DNA of 39,335 bases from DAIDJD01 sp035485275 (GCA_035485275.1 DATHOE010000008.1:1-39335), one strand, 5' to 3'; counted from the first letter of the stretch, positions 7,240 through 15,962 are shown. The notes: a model not told the origin generated them from the letters alone. Numbers and translations are program-made.

Positions 7240-10050
7240 ATGAGCACCAGCAAGGCCGCCGCCGCCGCAGTGGAAACTCAGGAAGCCGCCAGCGCCCCAG
7301 CCGCCCGTGGCAAGCGCACTGGCCTCAAGATCGGCCGCCACTACACCAAGGCCGGCGCCTCGGTCTGGGACACGACGACCTGGGAGAAGCGCACCGCCGC
7401 CATCACCAACGAAAACGGCAAGATGGTCTTCGAGCAGAAGGACTGCGAGATCCCCAGCGGCTGGTCCCTCCTGGCCACCAACGTCGTGGTGAGCAAGTAT
7501 TTCCGGGGCAAGCCCGGGGCGCCGGACCGCGAGCACAGCGTCAAGCAGCTCATCGGCCGCGTGGCCAACACCTTCACGGCCTGGGGCTGGGACGGCGGCT
7601 ACTTCGCCGCGGAGGAGGACCGGGAAGCCTTCCGCGACGAGCTGACCCACATCCTCCTGCACCAGCACGCCGCCTTCAACAGCCCGGTCTGGTTCAACGT
7701 GGGCATCGAGGCCAAGCCCCAGTGCTCGGCCTGCTTCATCAACAGCGTCGAAGACAACATGGGCAGCATCCTGGGCCTGGCCAAGACCGAAGGCATGCTC
7801 TTCAAGCACGGGTCCGGCACCGGGACGAACCTGAGCCCCCTGCGCAGCGGCAAGGAGCACCTGGCCGGCGGCGGGCAGGCCTCGGGCCCGGTCAGCTTCA
7901 TGAAGGGCTTCGACGCCTTCGCCGGCGTCATCAAGTCCGGCGGCAAGACCCGCCGCGCGGCCAAGATGGTGATCCTCAACATCGACCATCCTGACATCGT
8001 CGAATTCATCCAGTGCAAGGAGCGCGAGGAGAAGAAGGCCTGGGCCCTGATCGACGCCGGCTACGAGGGCAGCTTCACCGGCGAGGCCTACGGCAGCGTC
8101 TTCTTCCAGAACAGCAACAATTCGGTGCGCGTCACGGACGAATTCATGCGCGCGGTGATCGACGACCGCGAGTGGAAGACCCGCGCCGTGGTCGACGGCC
8201 GCGCCATGGACACCTACCGCGCCCGCGACCTCATGAAGATGATGGCCGAGAGCGCCTGGATCTGCGGCGACCCCGGCATCCAGTTCGACACCACCGTCAA
8301 CCATTGGCATCCCTGCCCCAAGACGGCCCGCATCAACGCCAGCAACCCCTGCAGCGAGTACATGTTCCTGGACGACTCCGCCTGCAACCTGGCCAGCCTG
8401 AACCTGATGAAGTTCCGCCGCCCCTCGGACCGCGAGTTCGACGTGGAGGCCTTCCGCCACGCCTGCGAGATCATCATCCTGGCGCAGGAAATCATCATCG
8501 ACTACGCCAGCTACCCCACGGAAGCCATCGAGAAGAACAGCCACGCCTTCCGCCCGCTCGGCATCGGCTACGCCAACCTGGGCGCACTGCTGATGAGCCG
8601 GGGCATGGCCTACGACAGCCCCGACGGCCGCGCCTACGCCGCCGCCATCACCGCGCTGCTCTCCGGCAACAGCTACCGCATGAGCGCTCGGGTGGCCAAG
8701 AACCACGGGCCCTTCGCCGGCTACGCCCGCAACCGCGAGGACTTCCTGCGGGTCATCGGCCAGCACCGCGCCGCGCTGAAGGACATCGAGCGCCAGCACG
8801 TGCCCGCCGAGATGCTCGCCGAGGCCAACACGGTCTGGGACGAGACCCTGGCCCTGGGGCAGCAGTACGGCTACAAGAACGCCCAGATCTCCGTGCTGGC
8901 CCCCACCGGGACCATCGGCTTCATGATGGACTGCGACACCACCGGCGTGGAGCCCGACATCAGCCTGGTGAAGTACAAGAAGCTGGTCGGCGGCGGCATG
9001 CTGAAGATCGTCAACCAGACCGTGCCCGAGGCCCTGGAACGCCTGGGCTACAGCGCCGACCAGGCCAAGGAGATCATCGGCTACATCGACGAGAACGAGA
9101 CCATCGAGGGCGCCCCGGGCCTCAAGGACGAGCACCTGTCCGTGTTCGACTGCGCCTTCAAGCCCACCAGCGGCGTGCGCAGCATCCATTGGATGGGGCA
9201 CCTGAAGATGATGTCCGCGGTGCAGCCCTTCATCAGCGGCGCGCTCTCCAAGACCGTCAACATGCCCACCGAGTGCACGATCGACGACATCATGACCGCC
9301 TACACCGAAAGCTGGAAGATGGGCATCAAGGCCCTGGCGGTGTACCGCGACGGCAGCAAGCGCAGCCAGCCCCTCAACACCAGCCTGGACAAGCTCAAGG
9401 ACACCAGCGGAAAGAACGGCGAGGCCGCCTACGACGCCCGCCTGCAGCGCCGCCGCCTCCCCGACGAACGCGCCGCGATCACGCACAAGTTCAGCATCGC
9501 CGGGCACGAAGGCTACCTGACCGTGGGCCTCTACGAGGACTCCACCCCGGGCGAGATCTTCGTGACCATGGCCAAGGAGGGCTCCGCGGTGTCGGGACTG
9601 GTGGACGCGGTCGCCACCCTCACCAGCATCACCCTGCAGTACGGGGTGCCGATGGAAGTCCTGTGCAAGAAGTTCATCCACACCCGCTTCGAGCCCAACG
9701 GCTTCACGAACAACCCGAACATCCCCATGGCCAAGTCCATCCTGGACTACATCTTCCGCTGGCTGGAGCTCAAGTTCGTCCTGCCCAAGGAGTCCGCCAC
9801 GGAGGCCCAGGTCGACGCCAGCATCCCCGCGGCCGAGGCGCCCCGCGCCCTGGCGGGCTCCAAGCCCTCCGGCATGCCGGTGGCTTTCGCGCCCATGGGC
9901 GAGGCCAAACCCAAGGTCGGCCGCAAGACCCAGGTGGCCTTCCAGGTGGAAAGCGACGCCCCGCCCTGCCCCGAATGCGGCGACATCATGGTGCGCAGCG
10001 GAAGCTGCCACAAGTGCATCAGCTGCGGGACCACGAGCGGCTGCTCCTAG
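7240..10050 (+). CDS. nrdJ: Vitamin B12-dependent (class II) ribonucleoside-diphosphate reductase
   Basis: The 936-residue enzyme makes deoxyribonucleotides using adenosylcobalamin and needs no oxygen. Visible features are the first active-site Cys region NSPVWFNVG...CSACF (about 150-165), GSGTGTNLSPLR, the long SGGKTRRAAKMVILN segment typical of NrdJ, the radical-site motif NPCSE (N369, C371, E373), a substrate loop LAPTGTIGFMMDCDT, a C-terminal TSCPD domain (about 750-845), and a Cys-rich tail CPECG...CHKCISCG that relays electrons. The ATG has GGAG 9 nt upstream. No nrdAB or nrdD is nearby. NrdR boxes and a long leader point to tight control. A strong terminator follows. Confidence 0.96.
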   Translation: MSTSKAAAAAVETQEAASAPAARGKRTGLKIGRHYTKAGASVWDTTTWEKRTAAITNENGKMVFEQKDCEIPSGWSLLATNVVVSKYFRGKPGAPDREHSVKQLIGRVANTFTAWGWDGGYFAAEEDREAFRDELTHILLHQHAAFNSPVWFNVGIEAKPQCSACFINSVEDNMGSILGLAKTEGMLFKHGSGTGTNLSPLRSGKEHLAGGGQASGPVSFMKGFDAFAGVIKSGGKTRRAAKMVILNIDHPDIVEFIQCKEREEKKAWALIDAGYEGSFTGEAYGSVFFQNSNNSVRVTDEFMRAVIDDREWKTRAVVDGRAMDTYRARDLMKMMAESAWICGDPGIQFDTTVNHWHPCPKTARINASNPCSEYMFLDDSACNLASLNLMKFRRPSDREFDVEAFRHACEIIILAQEIIIDYASYPTEAIEKNSHAFRPLGIGYANLGALLMSRGMAYDSPDGRAYAAAITALLSGNSYRMSARVAKNHGPFAGYARNREDFLRVIGQHRAALKDIERQHVPAEMLAEANTVWDETLALGQQYGYKNAQISVLAPTGTIGFMMDCDTTGVEPDISLVKYKKLVGGGMLKIVNQTVPEALERLGYSADQAKEIIGYIDENETIEGAPGLKDEHLSVFDCAFKPTSGVRSIHWMGHLKMMSAVQPFISGALSKTVNMPTECTIDDIMTAYTESWKMGIKALAVYRDGSKRSQPLNTSLDKLKDTSGKNGEAAYDARLQRRRLPDERAAITHKFSIAGHEGYLTVGLYEDSTPGEIFVTMAKEGSAVSGLVDAVATLTSITLQYGVPMEVLCKKFIHTRFEPNGFTNNPNIPMAKSILDYIFRWLELKFVLPKESATEAQVDASIPAAEAPRALAGSKPSGMPVAFAPMGEAKPKVGRKTQVAFQVESDAPPCPECGDIMVRSGSCHKCISCGTTSGCS

Positions 10051-10077
10051 GCCGCGGATCCATCCGGGTGAATGGTC

Positions 10078-10111
10078 AAGAGGGGAGCCCGCGGGCTCCC
10101 CTCTTGCTTTT
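10078..10111 (+). terminator. Rho-independent terminator of nrdJ
   Basis: A perfect inverted repeat with two 14-base arms (10078-10091 and 10092-10105) is followed by GCTTTT. It starts 27 nt after the nrdJ stop. Confidence 0.85.
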
Positions 10112-10141
10112 CAGGCCCGTCCTTTTCCTTGAAGGGCTTCC

Positions 10142-10657
10142 TTGTCCGTCCAATTCAGCACCGAAATCACGCCGGAGCACGTGCGGGAGGCCACGGCCGG
10201 CATTTTCTGGCGCCACACCGCGTCCCAGCCCATGGCCGCCCCGTGCCTCGCCGTGCTCCTGGCCGCGGCGGAGGCCGTCCTGGTCCTGGTGCTGCCCGGC
10301 CTGGCCTGGTGGTGGTACGGGATCTTCCTTGGGCTTATGCTCTTACTGGCCTTCGGCGGGCTGGTCGCGGCCTGCCGCCACTACCAAAGGCTGGCCCTGC
10401 GCAACTTCGCCCGCTTCCAGGGGGCGCCGGTCCGCGTCAGCCTGGAGCCGGACGCCTACCGCTACGAGGCGGCCTGGGGATCCGGAACGATCGAATGGTC
10501 CCGCTTCCAGAGCCTGTGGTGCCTGGAAAGGGTCTGGGTCCTGCTCCAGCACGCCGAGAACGGCGCCAGTGTCCTGCTGCCGGCCGCGGACTTGGGTCCG
10601 GAGGCGCGGGATTTTTTGAAGGAACGCGTGGCCGCGGCGCGGGCGGCGCGTCCTTGA
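10142..10657 (+). CDS. YcxB-like membrane protein
   Basis: This 171-residue protein has two membrane segments (about 30-52 and 57-77) and a C-terminal cytoplasmic domain containing the pattern GTIEWSRFQSLW...LLPAADLGPEARDFLKERV, which resembles the YcxB-like family of unknown function. It starts with TTG at 10142, with AAGGG a few bases upstream; no ATG occurs before residue 31. It follows the nrdJ terminator and is followed 25 nt later by a ferredoxin-like gene. The family call rests on pattern resemblance. Confidence 0.7.
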   Translation: MSVQFSTEITPEHVREATAGIFWRHTASQPMAAPCLAVLLAAAEAVLVLVLPGLAWWWYGIFLGLMLLLAFGGLVAACRHYQRLALRNFARFQGAPVRVSLEPDAYRYEAAWGSGTIEWSRFQSLWCLERVWVLLQHAENGASVLLPAADLGPEARDFLKERVAAARAARP

Positions 10658-10682
10658 AGCTCCACAGCACAAAGGGGATCGC

Positions 10683-11045
10683 ATGAACGAGCATGATTTC
10701 GACGGGGACCGGCCGCTGCAATTGCTGGTGTGCACCTATGGGGCCGATTGCGGGGCCGCGCTCAAGGCCCGCGACGGCAACCCCCAGGCCCTGGCCGACG
10801 CCCTGAAAACGGCGCGGACCGAGGCGGGCCTCAAGCGCAGCCTCTATGTCACCAAGACGGGCTGCATGGGCTGGTGCGAATACGCGCCCGTGGTCCAGCT
10901 TCTGCCCGAAGGCCTGGTCATGAGGAATTTGACGGTCGAGGCCGCCGCCGCCGAGGTGCGCTCCTGCCTGGACAGGGGCAAAGGCATGGAGGCGCAGGTG
11001 GTCTGGGACTACAGCCTGACCCGGGCCGAGAATGAAGCCCGCTGA
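10683..11045 (+). CDS. Thioredoxin-like [2Fe-2S] ferredoxin
   Basis: This 120-residue protein has the Cys pattern of thioredoxin-like [2Fe-2S] ferredoxins: LVCTYGADCG (C-x5-C, about residues 17-23) and TGCMGWCEYAPVV (C-x3-C, about 60-64), with the typical LYVTKTGCMGWC and LLPEG surroundings. It probably carries electrons or acts in metal or redox handling; no partner enzyme is adjacent. The ATG has GGGG upstream. Its last 14 bases overlap the TfoX-like gene, so the two are co-translated. Confidence 0.85.
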   Translation: MNEHDFDGDRPLQLLVCTYGADCGAALKARDGNPQALADALKTARTEAGLKRSLYVTKTGCMGWCEYAPVVQLLPEGLVMRNLTVEAAAAEVRSCLDRGKGMEAQVVWDYSLTRAENEAR

Positions 11046-11583
11046 CCTGAAGCCCGACGAACTGGCGCGGCTGAAGGCCGTCTTTGACGGCTCCATGGCT
11101 GGTTTGGAGGGGGTCGAGCCCAAGCGGCTCTTCGGATGCGACGCTTATTTCGTCAACGGCAACATTTTCGCGTTGGTATGGAAGGAAGGCCGTCTGGGTC
11201 TGCGGATCACGGACGAAGGGAGCCGGACGGAGCTGATGGCCCTGCCCGGGGCCGAGGCCTGGGTTGTGGACTCAAAAGTCGTGCGTTTCTGGGTGCTGCT
11301 GCCTACGGCCTGGCACGGCCGGCCGTCGCGCCTGAAGGAATGGGCCTTCGTGTCCTGGCAGCAGGCCCTTCAACGCCCGCCCAAGCCCGGGGTCACGCCC
11401 CGCAAAGGCGCCAAGCGCCTCGTCGCGTCCGGCGGTGTTCCGGCGCATCTCCTGAAGGCCCCCCTCAGTCGTCCGCGCTCAAATCGAGGCACAGCGCGTA
11501 GCTTTCGCCGCCGGGAAGGTCCACCAGGCTGGACACGGTCCGGCAGTGGCGGCCCGTGGCCAGGGACAGGTAGTTTTCCGTGA
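11032..11583 (+). CDS. TfoX N-terminal domain protein with odd C-terminal extension
   Basis: Residues about 10-108 match the TfoX/Sxy N-terminal domain pattern (KRLFGCDAYFVNGNIFALVW...GLRI...FWVLLPTAW). Single-domain proteins of this kind are usually about 110-130 residues and have no firmly known role in most bacteria. Here the frame runs to 183 residues. The last 40 or so are Arg/Ser/Gly/Pro-rich and lie antisense to the end of the EAL gene, a 119-bp convergent overlap. That tail looks non-functional, as if an original stop codon was lost or a frameshift lies near 11400-11460. There is no terminator between the two genes. Confidence 0.75.
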   Translation: MKPADLKPDELARLKAVFDGSMAGLEGVEPKRLFGCDAYFVNGNIFALVWKEGRLGLRITDEGSRTELMALPGAEAWVVDSKVVRFWVLLPTAWHGRPSRLKEWAFVSWQQALQRPPKPGVTPRKGAKRLVASGGVPAHLLKAPLSRPRSNRGTARSFRRREGPPGWTRSGSGGPWPGTGSFP

Positions 11584-12694
11584 TGTAGCGCTCGAGCTTG
11601 GCGTCCACGAGGCTGTAGAAATACTCCTTGTTGGAGTGGTCGGTCCCCTTGGGCGCGGGGGAGAAGAGCCGGTTGGTCAGCAGCGCGGCGAAGGGCGATT
11701 TGTGGGTCTCGGTCACCTGGATGCCGTTGTGGTCGAGCATGTAGGCGCACTCCACCTGCGGCTCGGTGCGCACCACCCGTTCCAGCACAGTGTCGAAGGA
11801 GCCGGCCGCCGCCGCGACCAGGGTGCCGCGTATCGTGTCGCTCAGGCGACGCATGTTCAGGGCCTGGGCTCCGCGGGCGTGGATGGCCTTGACCGCCGAC
11901 TCCCGCTGGCGCTGCCCCGCGGCGTGGATTGCCGGGGAAAGGGCTTGGAGATGGAGCCCGTCCGCGGGAAGGGCCCGGCTGAAGTTGAAGCCCTGGAAGA
12001 GCTCCGCTCCGAGGGAGGCGCAGACGTCCACCTCCGCCTGGGTCTCGACCCCTTCCGCCAGGATCAGGCAGCCGACCCCGTGCCCGAGGCTGACCAGGCA
12101 CTTGAAGGTCTCCTGCTTGAAATAGTCGCCGTCGATGCCCGCTACCAGGCTGCGGTCCAGCTTCAGGATATGGGGGCGCAGGGCGGCCACCCGCGGCAGG
12201 TTGCTTTCCCCGGTGCCGAGGTCGTCCAGGGCGATCAGGAAGCCCTGGTCCCGGTGGCGGTCGACGAAGCGCTTCAGCCCGGCGCTGTCCACCACCCTGC
12301 TTTCGTTGATCTCGATGACAACGTCCTCCGGGCTCAGGCCGCTTTCCTTCACGGCCTGCCTGATGGCGCCGGAGCCTTCCACGCCCTGGTCGATGACCGA
12401 GGCCTCGAAGTTCACGAAGAGCAGGGGTTTGGGCTCGGGCAGCGAGGCCAGGCCGCGGTAGGTGTTGAGGGCCTTGCGCCGGCAGAGGCGGTCCAATTCC
12501 AGCAGGCGCTTCTCTTCCTGGGCCATGCGGAACAGCTGTAGGACGTTCAGGGGGCCGCATCCGGGGCTGGAACCGGGCCGCGCCAGGGCTTCGAGGCCCA
12601 CGACCGCTTGTTGTTTGAGGGAAATGATGGGCTGGAAGTGTATGGTCAGATTTTCGCTGACGATCAAATCGCCAAGTTCTTGGGTGGCGGGCAT
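11465..12694 (-). CDS. EAL-domain cyclic-di-GMP phosphodiesterase with C-terminal sensor domain
   Basis: This 409-residue protein has an EAL domain (about 8-255) that keeps the catalytic set: EALAR (E35), the Asn of FVNFEAS, IEINES, DDLGTG (157-162), the Lys of ILKLDRS, AEGVET (E214) and QGFNF. It should therefore hydrolyse c-di-GMP. Residues about 280-409 form a second domain containing YMLDHNGIQVTET and TDHSNKEYFYSLV, reminiscent of PDC/Cache-like or YkuI_C EAL-associated sensing domains. There is no membrane segment, so it is cytoplasmic. The ATG at 12694 is chosen because AGGA lies 8 nt upstream; an upstream in-frame ATG at 12790 (441 residues) lacks a ribosome site. Confidence 0.88.
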   Translation of the reverse strand: MPATQELGDLIVSENLTIHFQPIISLKQQAVVGLEALARPGSSPGCGPLNVLQLFRMAQEEKRLLELDRLCRRKALNTYRGLASLPEPKPLLFVNFEASVIDQGVEGSGAIRQAVKESGLSPEDVVIEINESRVVDSAGLKRFVDRHRDQGFLIALDDLGTGESNLPRVAALRPHILKLDRSLVAGIDGDYFKQETFKCLVSLGHGVGCLILAEGVETQAEVDVCASLGAELFQGFNFSRALPADGLHLQALSPAIHAAGQRQRESAVKAIHARGAQALNMRRLSDTIRGTLVAAAAGSFDTVLERVVRTEPQVECAYMLDHNGIQVTETHKSPFAALLTNRLFSPAPKGTDHSNKEYFYSLVDAKLERYITENYLSLATGRHCRTVSSLVDLPGGESYALCLDLSADD

Positions 12695-12729
12695 AGCGGA
12701 TGTCCTGGGTGTGGGCGAAGTGCTGGCGT

Positions 12730-12747
12730 CTAGGGCAGAGACCCTAG
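12730..12747. promoter_or_regulatory. Inverted repeat upstream of the EAL gene
   Basis: CTAGGG-CAGAGA-CCCTAG, two perfect 6-base arms with a 6-base spacer, lies 36 bp upstream of the chosen EAL start. It could be an operator or a leader hairpin. Confidence 0.35.
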
Positions 12748-12974
12748 CAAGTGCAAGATGTGTGCCATTTTTTGTATAAAAATAACTCATAAAGAAATCG
12801 TTTGAATGGAAATTTCTTAACCGCTACAAAAATGTAAAGACCTTCCAATTACCTATTTGTACGCATCGCCGGACCTTTTTTGTTACATCCTTTTGGGGAC
12901 GATAGGCCCGCTACCTGAACTAAGCAGCCTGGTCGAGCACGGATTGCCCGCCCGTCCTTCAAATTTATCAGGCG

Positions 12975-13003
12975 TTATTAGTTCGGCTTGTTAAGGATAT
13001 AAT
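12975..13003 (+). promoter_or_regulatory. Probable promoter of the Crp/Fnr gene
   Basis: A perfect TATAAT (12998-13003) is preceded at 17 bp by TTATTA, a weak -35 that suggests an activated promoter. The rest of the 12791-13022 gap is AT-rich near the EAL gene; I see no palindromic Crp/Fnr site and no RNA gene in it. Confidence 0.45.
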
Positions 13004-13022
13004 CCCAAAAAGCTAAGGCACG

Positions 13023-13769
13023 ATGAAGGGCGCCGCACCAAGGGGCGTTTCCAAGCGAGGGCGGGGTGACATGGGCATAGGGGCGGAGTTCTACGGGCAC
13101 GTGCTTCGCGAAAAAAAGGCCATCATGCACGGGCTCCTGGCCGCGGCCGAAAAAAAGGGCCCGCCGGTCCTGACCGAACACCTGTATAAGGCGGGCCAGA
13201 CCATCTTTTACACGGGCAACGAGCCCTTCGGCGTCTACTTCATCCACCACGGCTTGGTGAAGCTCATGAAGACCGGCAAGGCCGGCCGCATGCACATCAC
13301 CTATATGGGCGGCGCCGGGGACCTTTTCGGGTACCGCGCCCTGCTGGCCGGGGAGCTCTACAAGATCACCGCCGAATCCCACCACCACGCCAAGGTTTCC
13401 TTCATCCAGAGGGATTTTTTCCTGGATTACCTGCGCAAGGACAAGGACCTGTCCCATTTCCTGCTGAAGACGCTCAGCATCGAGCTGGGGGACGTCGAGG
13501 ACCGCCTGGTCGGGGCGGCGCAGGTCTCCGCGGAGCAGAGGGTGGCCAGGGTGCTGTGCTTCCTGCTGCGCAACTACGGGCTGGAGCACGACGGCCTGCT
13601 CAAAATCGAGCTTTCGCGCACGGACATGTCCGAGCTGTCCGACACCGCGGCCGAGACCCTGATGCGCTGCCTGAGCGACCTTGAAAAGAGGAAGATGATC
13701 AAGCGCGACGGCAAGGGCATCAGGATTTTGAAGGAGCAGGACCTCCAGGACGAGGCCGGGCTCTCCTGA
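13023..13769 (+). CDS. Crp/Fnr-family transcription regulator
   Basis: This 248-residue protein has a cyclic-nucleotide-binding-type beta-barrel (about 50-140: YKAGQTIFYTGNEPFGVYFIHHGLVKL), a dimer helix (about 150-185) and a C-terminal winged helix (about 190-240: RTDMSELSDTAAETLMRCLSDLEKRKMIKRDGKGIRIL). The N-terminus lacks the Cys cluster of FNR, so an oxygen-sensing [4Fe-4S] cluster is unlikely, and the ligand is unknown. The ATG at 13023 has AAGG upstream; a second ATG at 13071 has GGGG upstream and would remove 16 basic residues. It is monocistronic, with a terminator directly after. Confidence 0.9.
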   Translation: MKGAAPRGVSKRGRGDMGIGAEFYGHVLREKKAIMHGLLAAAEKKGPPVLTEHLYKAGQTIFYTGNEPFGVYFIHHGLVKLMKTGKAGRMHITYMGGAGDLFGYRALLAGELYKITAESHHHAKVSFIQRDFFLDYLRKDKDLSHFLLKTLSIELGDVEDRLVGAAQVSAEQRVARVLCFLLRNYGLEHDGLLKIELSRTDMSELSDTAAETLMRCLSDLEKRKMIKRDGKGIRILKEQDLQDEAGLS

Positions 13770-13787
13770 GGCCCCGGATCTTTGGGC

Positions 13788-13824
13788 AAAAAAAAGGCCG
13801 GTCCCTCGGGACCGGCCTTTTTTT
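13788..13824. terminator. Bidirectional rho-independent terminator
   Basis: An A-run (13788-13795), a 10-bp stem GGCCGGTCCC/GGGACCGGCC with a two-base loop, and a T-run (13818-13824) end both the Crp/Fnr gene (plus strand) and the permease-PII gene (minus strand). Confidence 0.92.
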
Positions 13825-13841
13825 GTTTTGGACAGGGATGC

Positions 13842-15782
13842 CTAAACCGCGGCGACCCCGACTTCGCCGGTGCGTATGCGCAGCACCTCTTCGGCCTCGA
13901 AGACGAAGACCTTGCCGTCGCCGAACTTGCCCGTGTTGAGCACCTTCTGCATGACCTGCAGCACGTGCTCCACGTCCCACTCGTTGACCAGGATCTCCAC
14001 CCGCACCTTGGGCAGGAACTTGATCTTCTCCGCGGCGGCGCCCTCGACCTTGGCCCCCCGCTGGCGGCCGAAGCCCTTCACTTCCGTGACGGTCATGCCC
14101 TGGAGCAGGCCTTCGCTGGTGAGGGTGTCGACCAGCTCGTCGAGGTTGTCCGGACGGATGATGGCTTGCACCATCTTCAGGCCGTAGTTCTTGTGGACCG
14201 TGGTGACCATGATGTAGACGAAGCTCAGGAGCGCCCAGCCGCCGGCGATGTAGAAGCAGATTTCCGCTTCGATCTTGTTGTCCGGCGTGCCGGTCATGTT
14301 CAGGTACAGGATGCCCGCGCACATCAGCGTGTTCAGGATCAGCCCGCCCAGGGGGACGAGCAAGTGCTTCAGGACGCTGAAATCCGGGCGGTCCTTGTAG
14401 GCGATGAAGGTCCAGATGCAAACCAGGCCGTACAGGATGAAGGTACCGAAGTTGGACGCCAGCGTGATGCCGGTGAGGCCGTCCACGGACTGCACGCCGA
14501 TGCCGGCGATGATGCAGGAGATCACCACCAGCACGCCGATGACGGTGTGGGGGGTCTTATTCTTGGGGTGCAGGAAGGCCAGGAATTCGGGGAGCTCCCG
14601 GTCCTCAGCCATGCCGCTGGTCACGCGCACCGCGGTGTTCATGCAAGCCAGGGTGGTGCCCAAGACCGCGATGATGACGGTGGCGGCGATGCCCAGCATG
14701 AACGCGAAGCCGATGCCCGGCAGCACATGGTTGCCCAGAGCCACGCACATGTCGCCGATGGGGGCCGACGAGTTCGCCGCGGCGGCCATGCCCGTGACGG
14801 TCTGGGTGATCATGACCGGCGCCGCCGTGGAGGCCGCCGCCGCCGTGCCTGAAACCGCCGCCGCCACCGGAGCCGGGACCGTGGCGATGCCCGTCAATTT
14901 CTCGCTGATCATGAAGTTGGCGCAGAAGTATTCGAACATGTAGGCGAACACGCATTGCACGATGAGCGCCAGCAAAATGGCCTTGGGGATGGTGGTTTCG
15001 GGGTTCTTGGTCTCCGGAGCCATGGCGGTGGAGCTTTCAAAACCGACCAGGATCAGGATGGCGATGGTGGATTCCACCAGCACGCTTTGGAAATCGTGGA
15101 ACTTGACCACGTCAAGAGGTCCGGAAAATGCCCACTGGGTAGCGTGCTCCGGGTTGGCGAAGCGGTAGTAAAGGGCCAGAAGGCTGAACACCGTCAGGGC
15201 GACCCACTGGATGATGTTGATGACGATGTTGGTCTTGGTCGATCCGGAGATACCCTTGTAGGCGATGAAACCGACGACCGCCGCGAAAACCACGCCGATA
15301 AAGGTCAGGGAGGCGTTGGAAAGGGTCTGGTTGGTGAAGGCCGTGTACACGTAGCCCACGAGGATGGCGAAGGTCGCCACCATGACGCCCGGATAGACCC
15401 AGTAGAACAGGTGGGCGGCCCAGCCCGTGGCCAGCTTGGAGTAGCGGGCCAAGGAATGCGGCATGGCGCGCTTTTCTTTGCGGCTGTCCAAAAAGGCCTT
15501 TTCCGCGAAGTAGGTGCAGCTCGCGAAACCGGCCTCAGGGTAGAGCTTGGCCAGCTGGGCGTAGGACAGGGCCGTGAGCAAGGCCAGGATCAAGGCCAGC
15601 AGAATGCCGAACCACATGTCCGGGGCCGCGGAGGTGCCGGCAGGCGTGGTGGCTGAAGCCTGGATCTGGAAGGTGATCCACAAAAAGGCGCCCGGCGCGA
15701 TGAGGGCCATCGCGTTCATGGAGGCGCCCATTAGTCCCAGCGTTGGCTTGACGCCCAACGCGTTTTCCCTAGATTCTGCCAT
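13842..15782 (-). CDS. APC-family amino-acid permease fused to a complete PII signal protein
   Basis: Residues about 10-530 form an APC-superfamily permease with about 12 membrane segments. Visible markers are the first-helix GASMNAMALIAPG, FESSTAMAPETKNPETTIPKAI, and TAVRVTSGMAEDRELPEFLA. Residues 535-646 (112, the length of E. coli GlnB/GlnK) are a complete PII domain: VTEVKGFGRQ, FLPKV, TGKFGDGKVFVF and RIRTGE. The ATP/ADP-binding B-loop, C-loop and the conserved Gln and Lys are kept. The T-loop is one residue shorter than in GlnB, and both Tyr46 and the uridylylation site Tyr51 are replaced (by Glu and Lys). The PII part probably gates transport by sensing ATP/ADP and perhaps 2-oxoglutarate. 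A sigma54-type promoter lies upstream. The substrate is unknown. Confidence 0.92.
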   Translation of the reverse strand: MAESRENALGVKPTLGLMGASMNAMALIAPGAFLWITFQIQASATTPAGTSAAPDMWFGILLALILALLTALSYAQLAKLYPEAGFASCTYFAEKAFLDSRKEKRAMPHSLARYSKLATGWAAHLFYWVYPGVMVATFAILVGYVYTAFTNQTLSNASLTFIGVVFAAVVGFIAYKGISGSTKTNIVINIIQWVALTVFSLLALYYRFANPEHATQWAFSGPLDVVKFHDFQSVLVESTIAILILVGFESSTAMAPETKNPETTIPKAILLALIVQCVFAYMFEYFCANFMISEKLTGIATVPAPVAAAVSGTAAAASTAAPVMITQTVTGMAAAANSSAPIGDMCVALGNHVLPGIGFAFMLGIAATVIIAVLGTTLACMNTAVRVTSGMAEDRELPEFLAFLHPKNKTPHTVIGVLVVISCIIAGIGVQSVDGLTGITLASNFGTFILYGLVCIWTFIAYKDRPDFSVLKHLLVPLGGLILNTLMCAGILYLNMTGTPDNKIEAEICFYIAGGWALLSFVYIMVTTVHKNYGLKMVQAIIRPDNLDELVDTLTSEGLLQGMTVTEVKGFGRQRGAKVEGAAAEKIKFLPKVRVEILVNEWDVEHVLQVMQKVLNTGKFGDGKVFVFEAEEVLRIRTGEVGVAAV

Positions 15783-15883
15783 TGTGGCCTCTCTATGCTA
15801 TATGTCCCGGCAGCATTGCGGGGACGGGGGATGGGTATGTCTAACAGTGCGGATCTTTCTCGAAACTATGCATATTGAAATAT

Positions 15884-15901
15884 AAGCAATACTTATGCCA
15901 A
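15884..15901 (-). promoter_or_regulatory. Sigma54 (-24/-12) promoter of the permease-PII gene
   Basis: On the minus strand TTGGCATAAGTATTGCTT has GG (complement of 15898-15899) and GC (complement of 15886-15887) exactly 10 bases apart, matching YTGGCAYRNNNNTTGCW well. The predicted start near 15874 gives a leader of about 90 nt, which contains GTCCC/GGGAC (15804-15826). A TAGTAT-N20-ATACTA repeat (15917-15948) lies just upstream. Confidence 0.75.
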
Positions 15902-15962
15902 ACACAGATTGTGAAATAGTATTGGTTTTAAAAGGTTAAACGATACTAAACAAATGACCTTT

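Noticed and set aside
8013..10619. Long plus-strand frame overlapping nrdJ
   Set aside because: Arg/His/Pro/Gln-rich out-of-frame reading of nrdJ with no recognisable domain.
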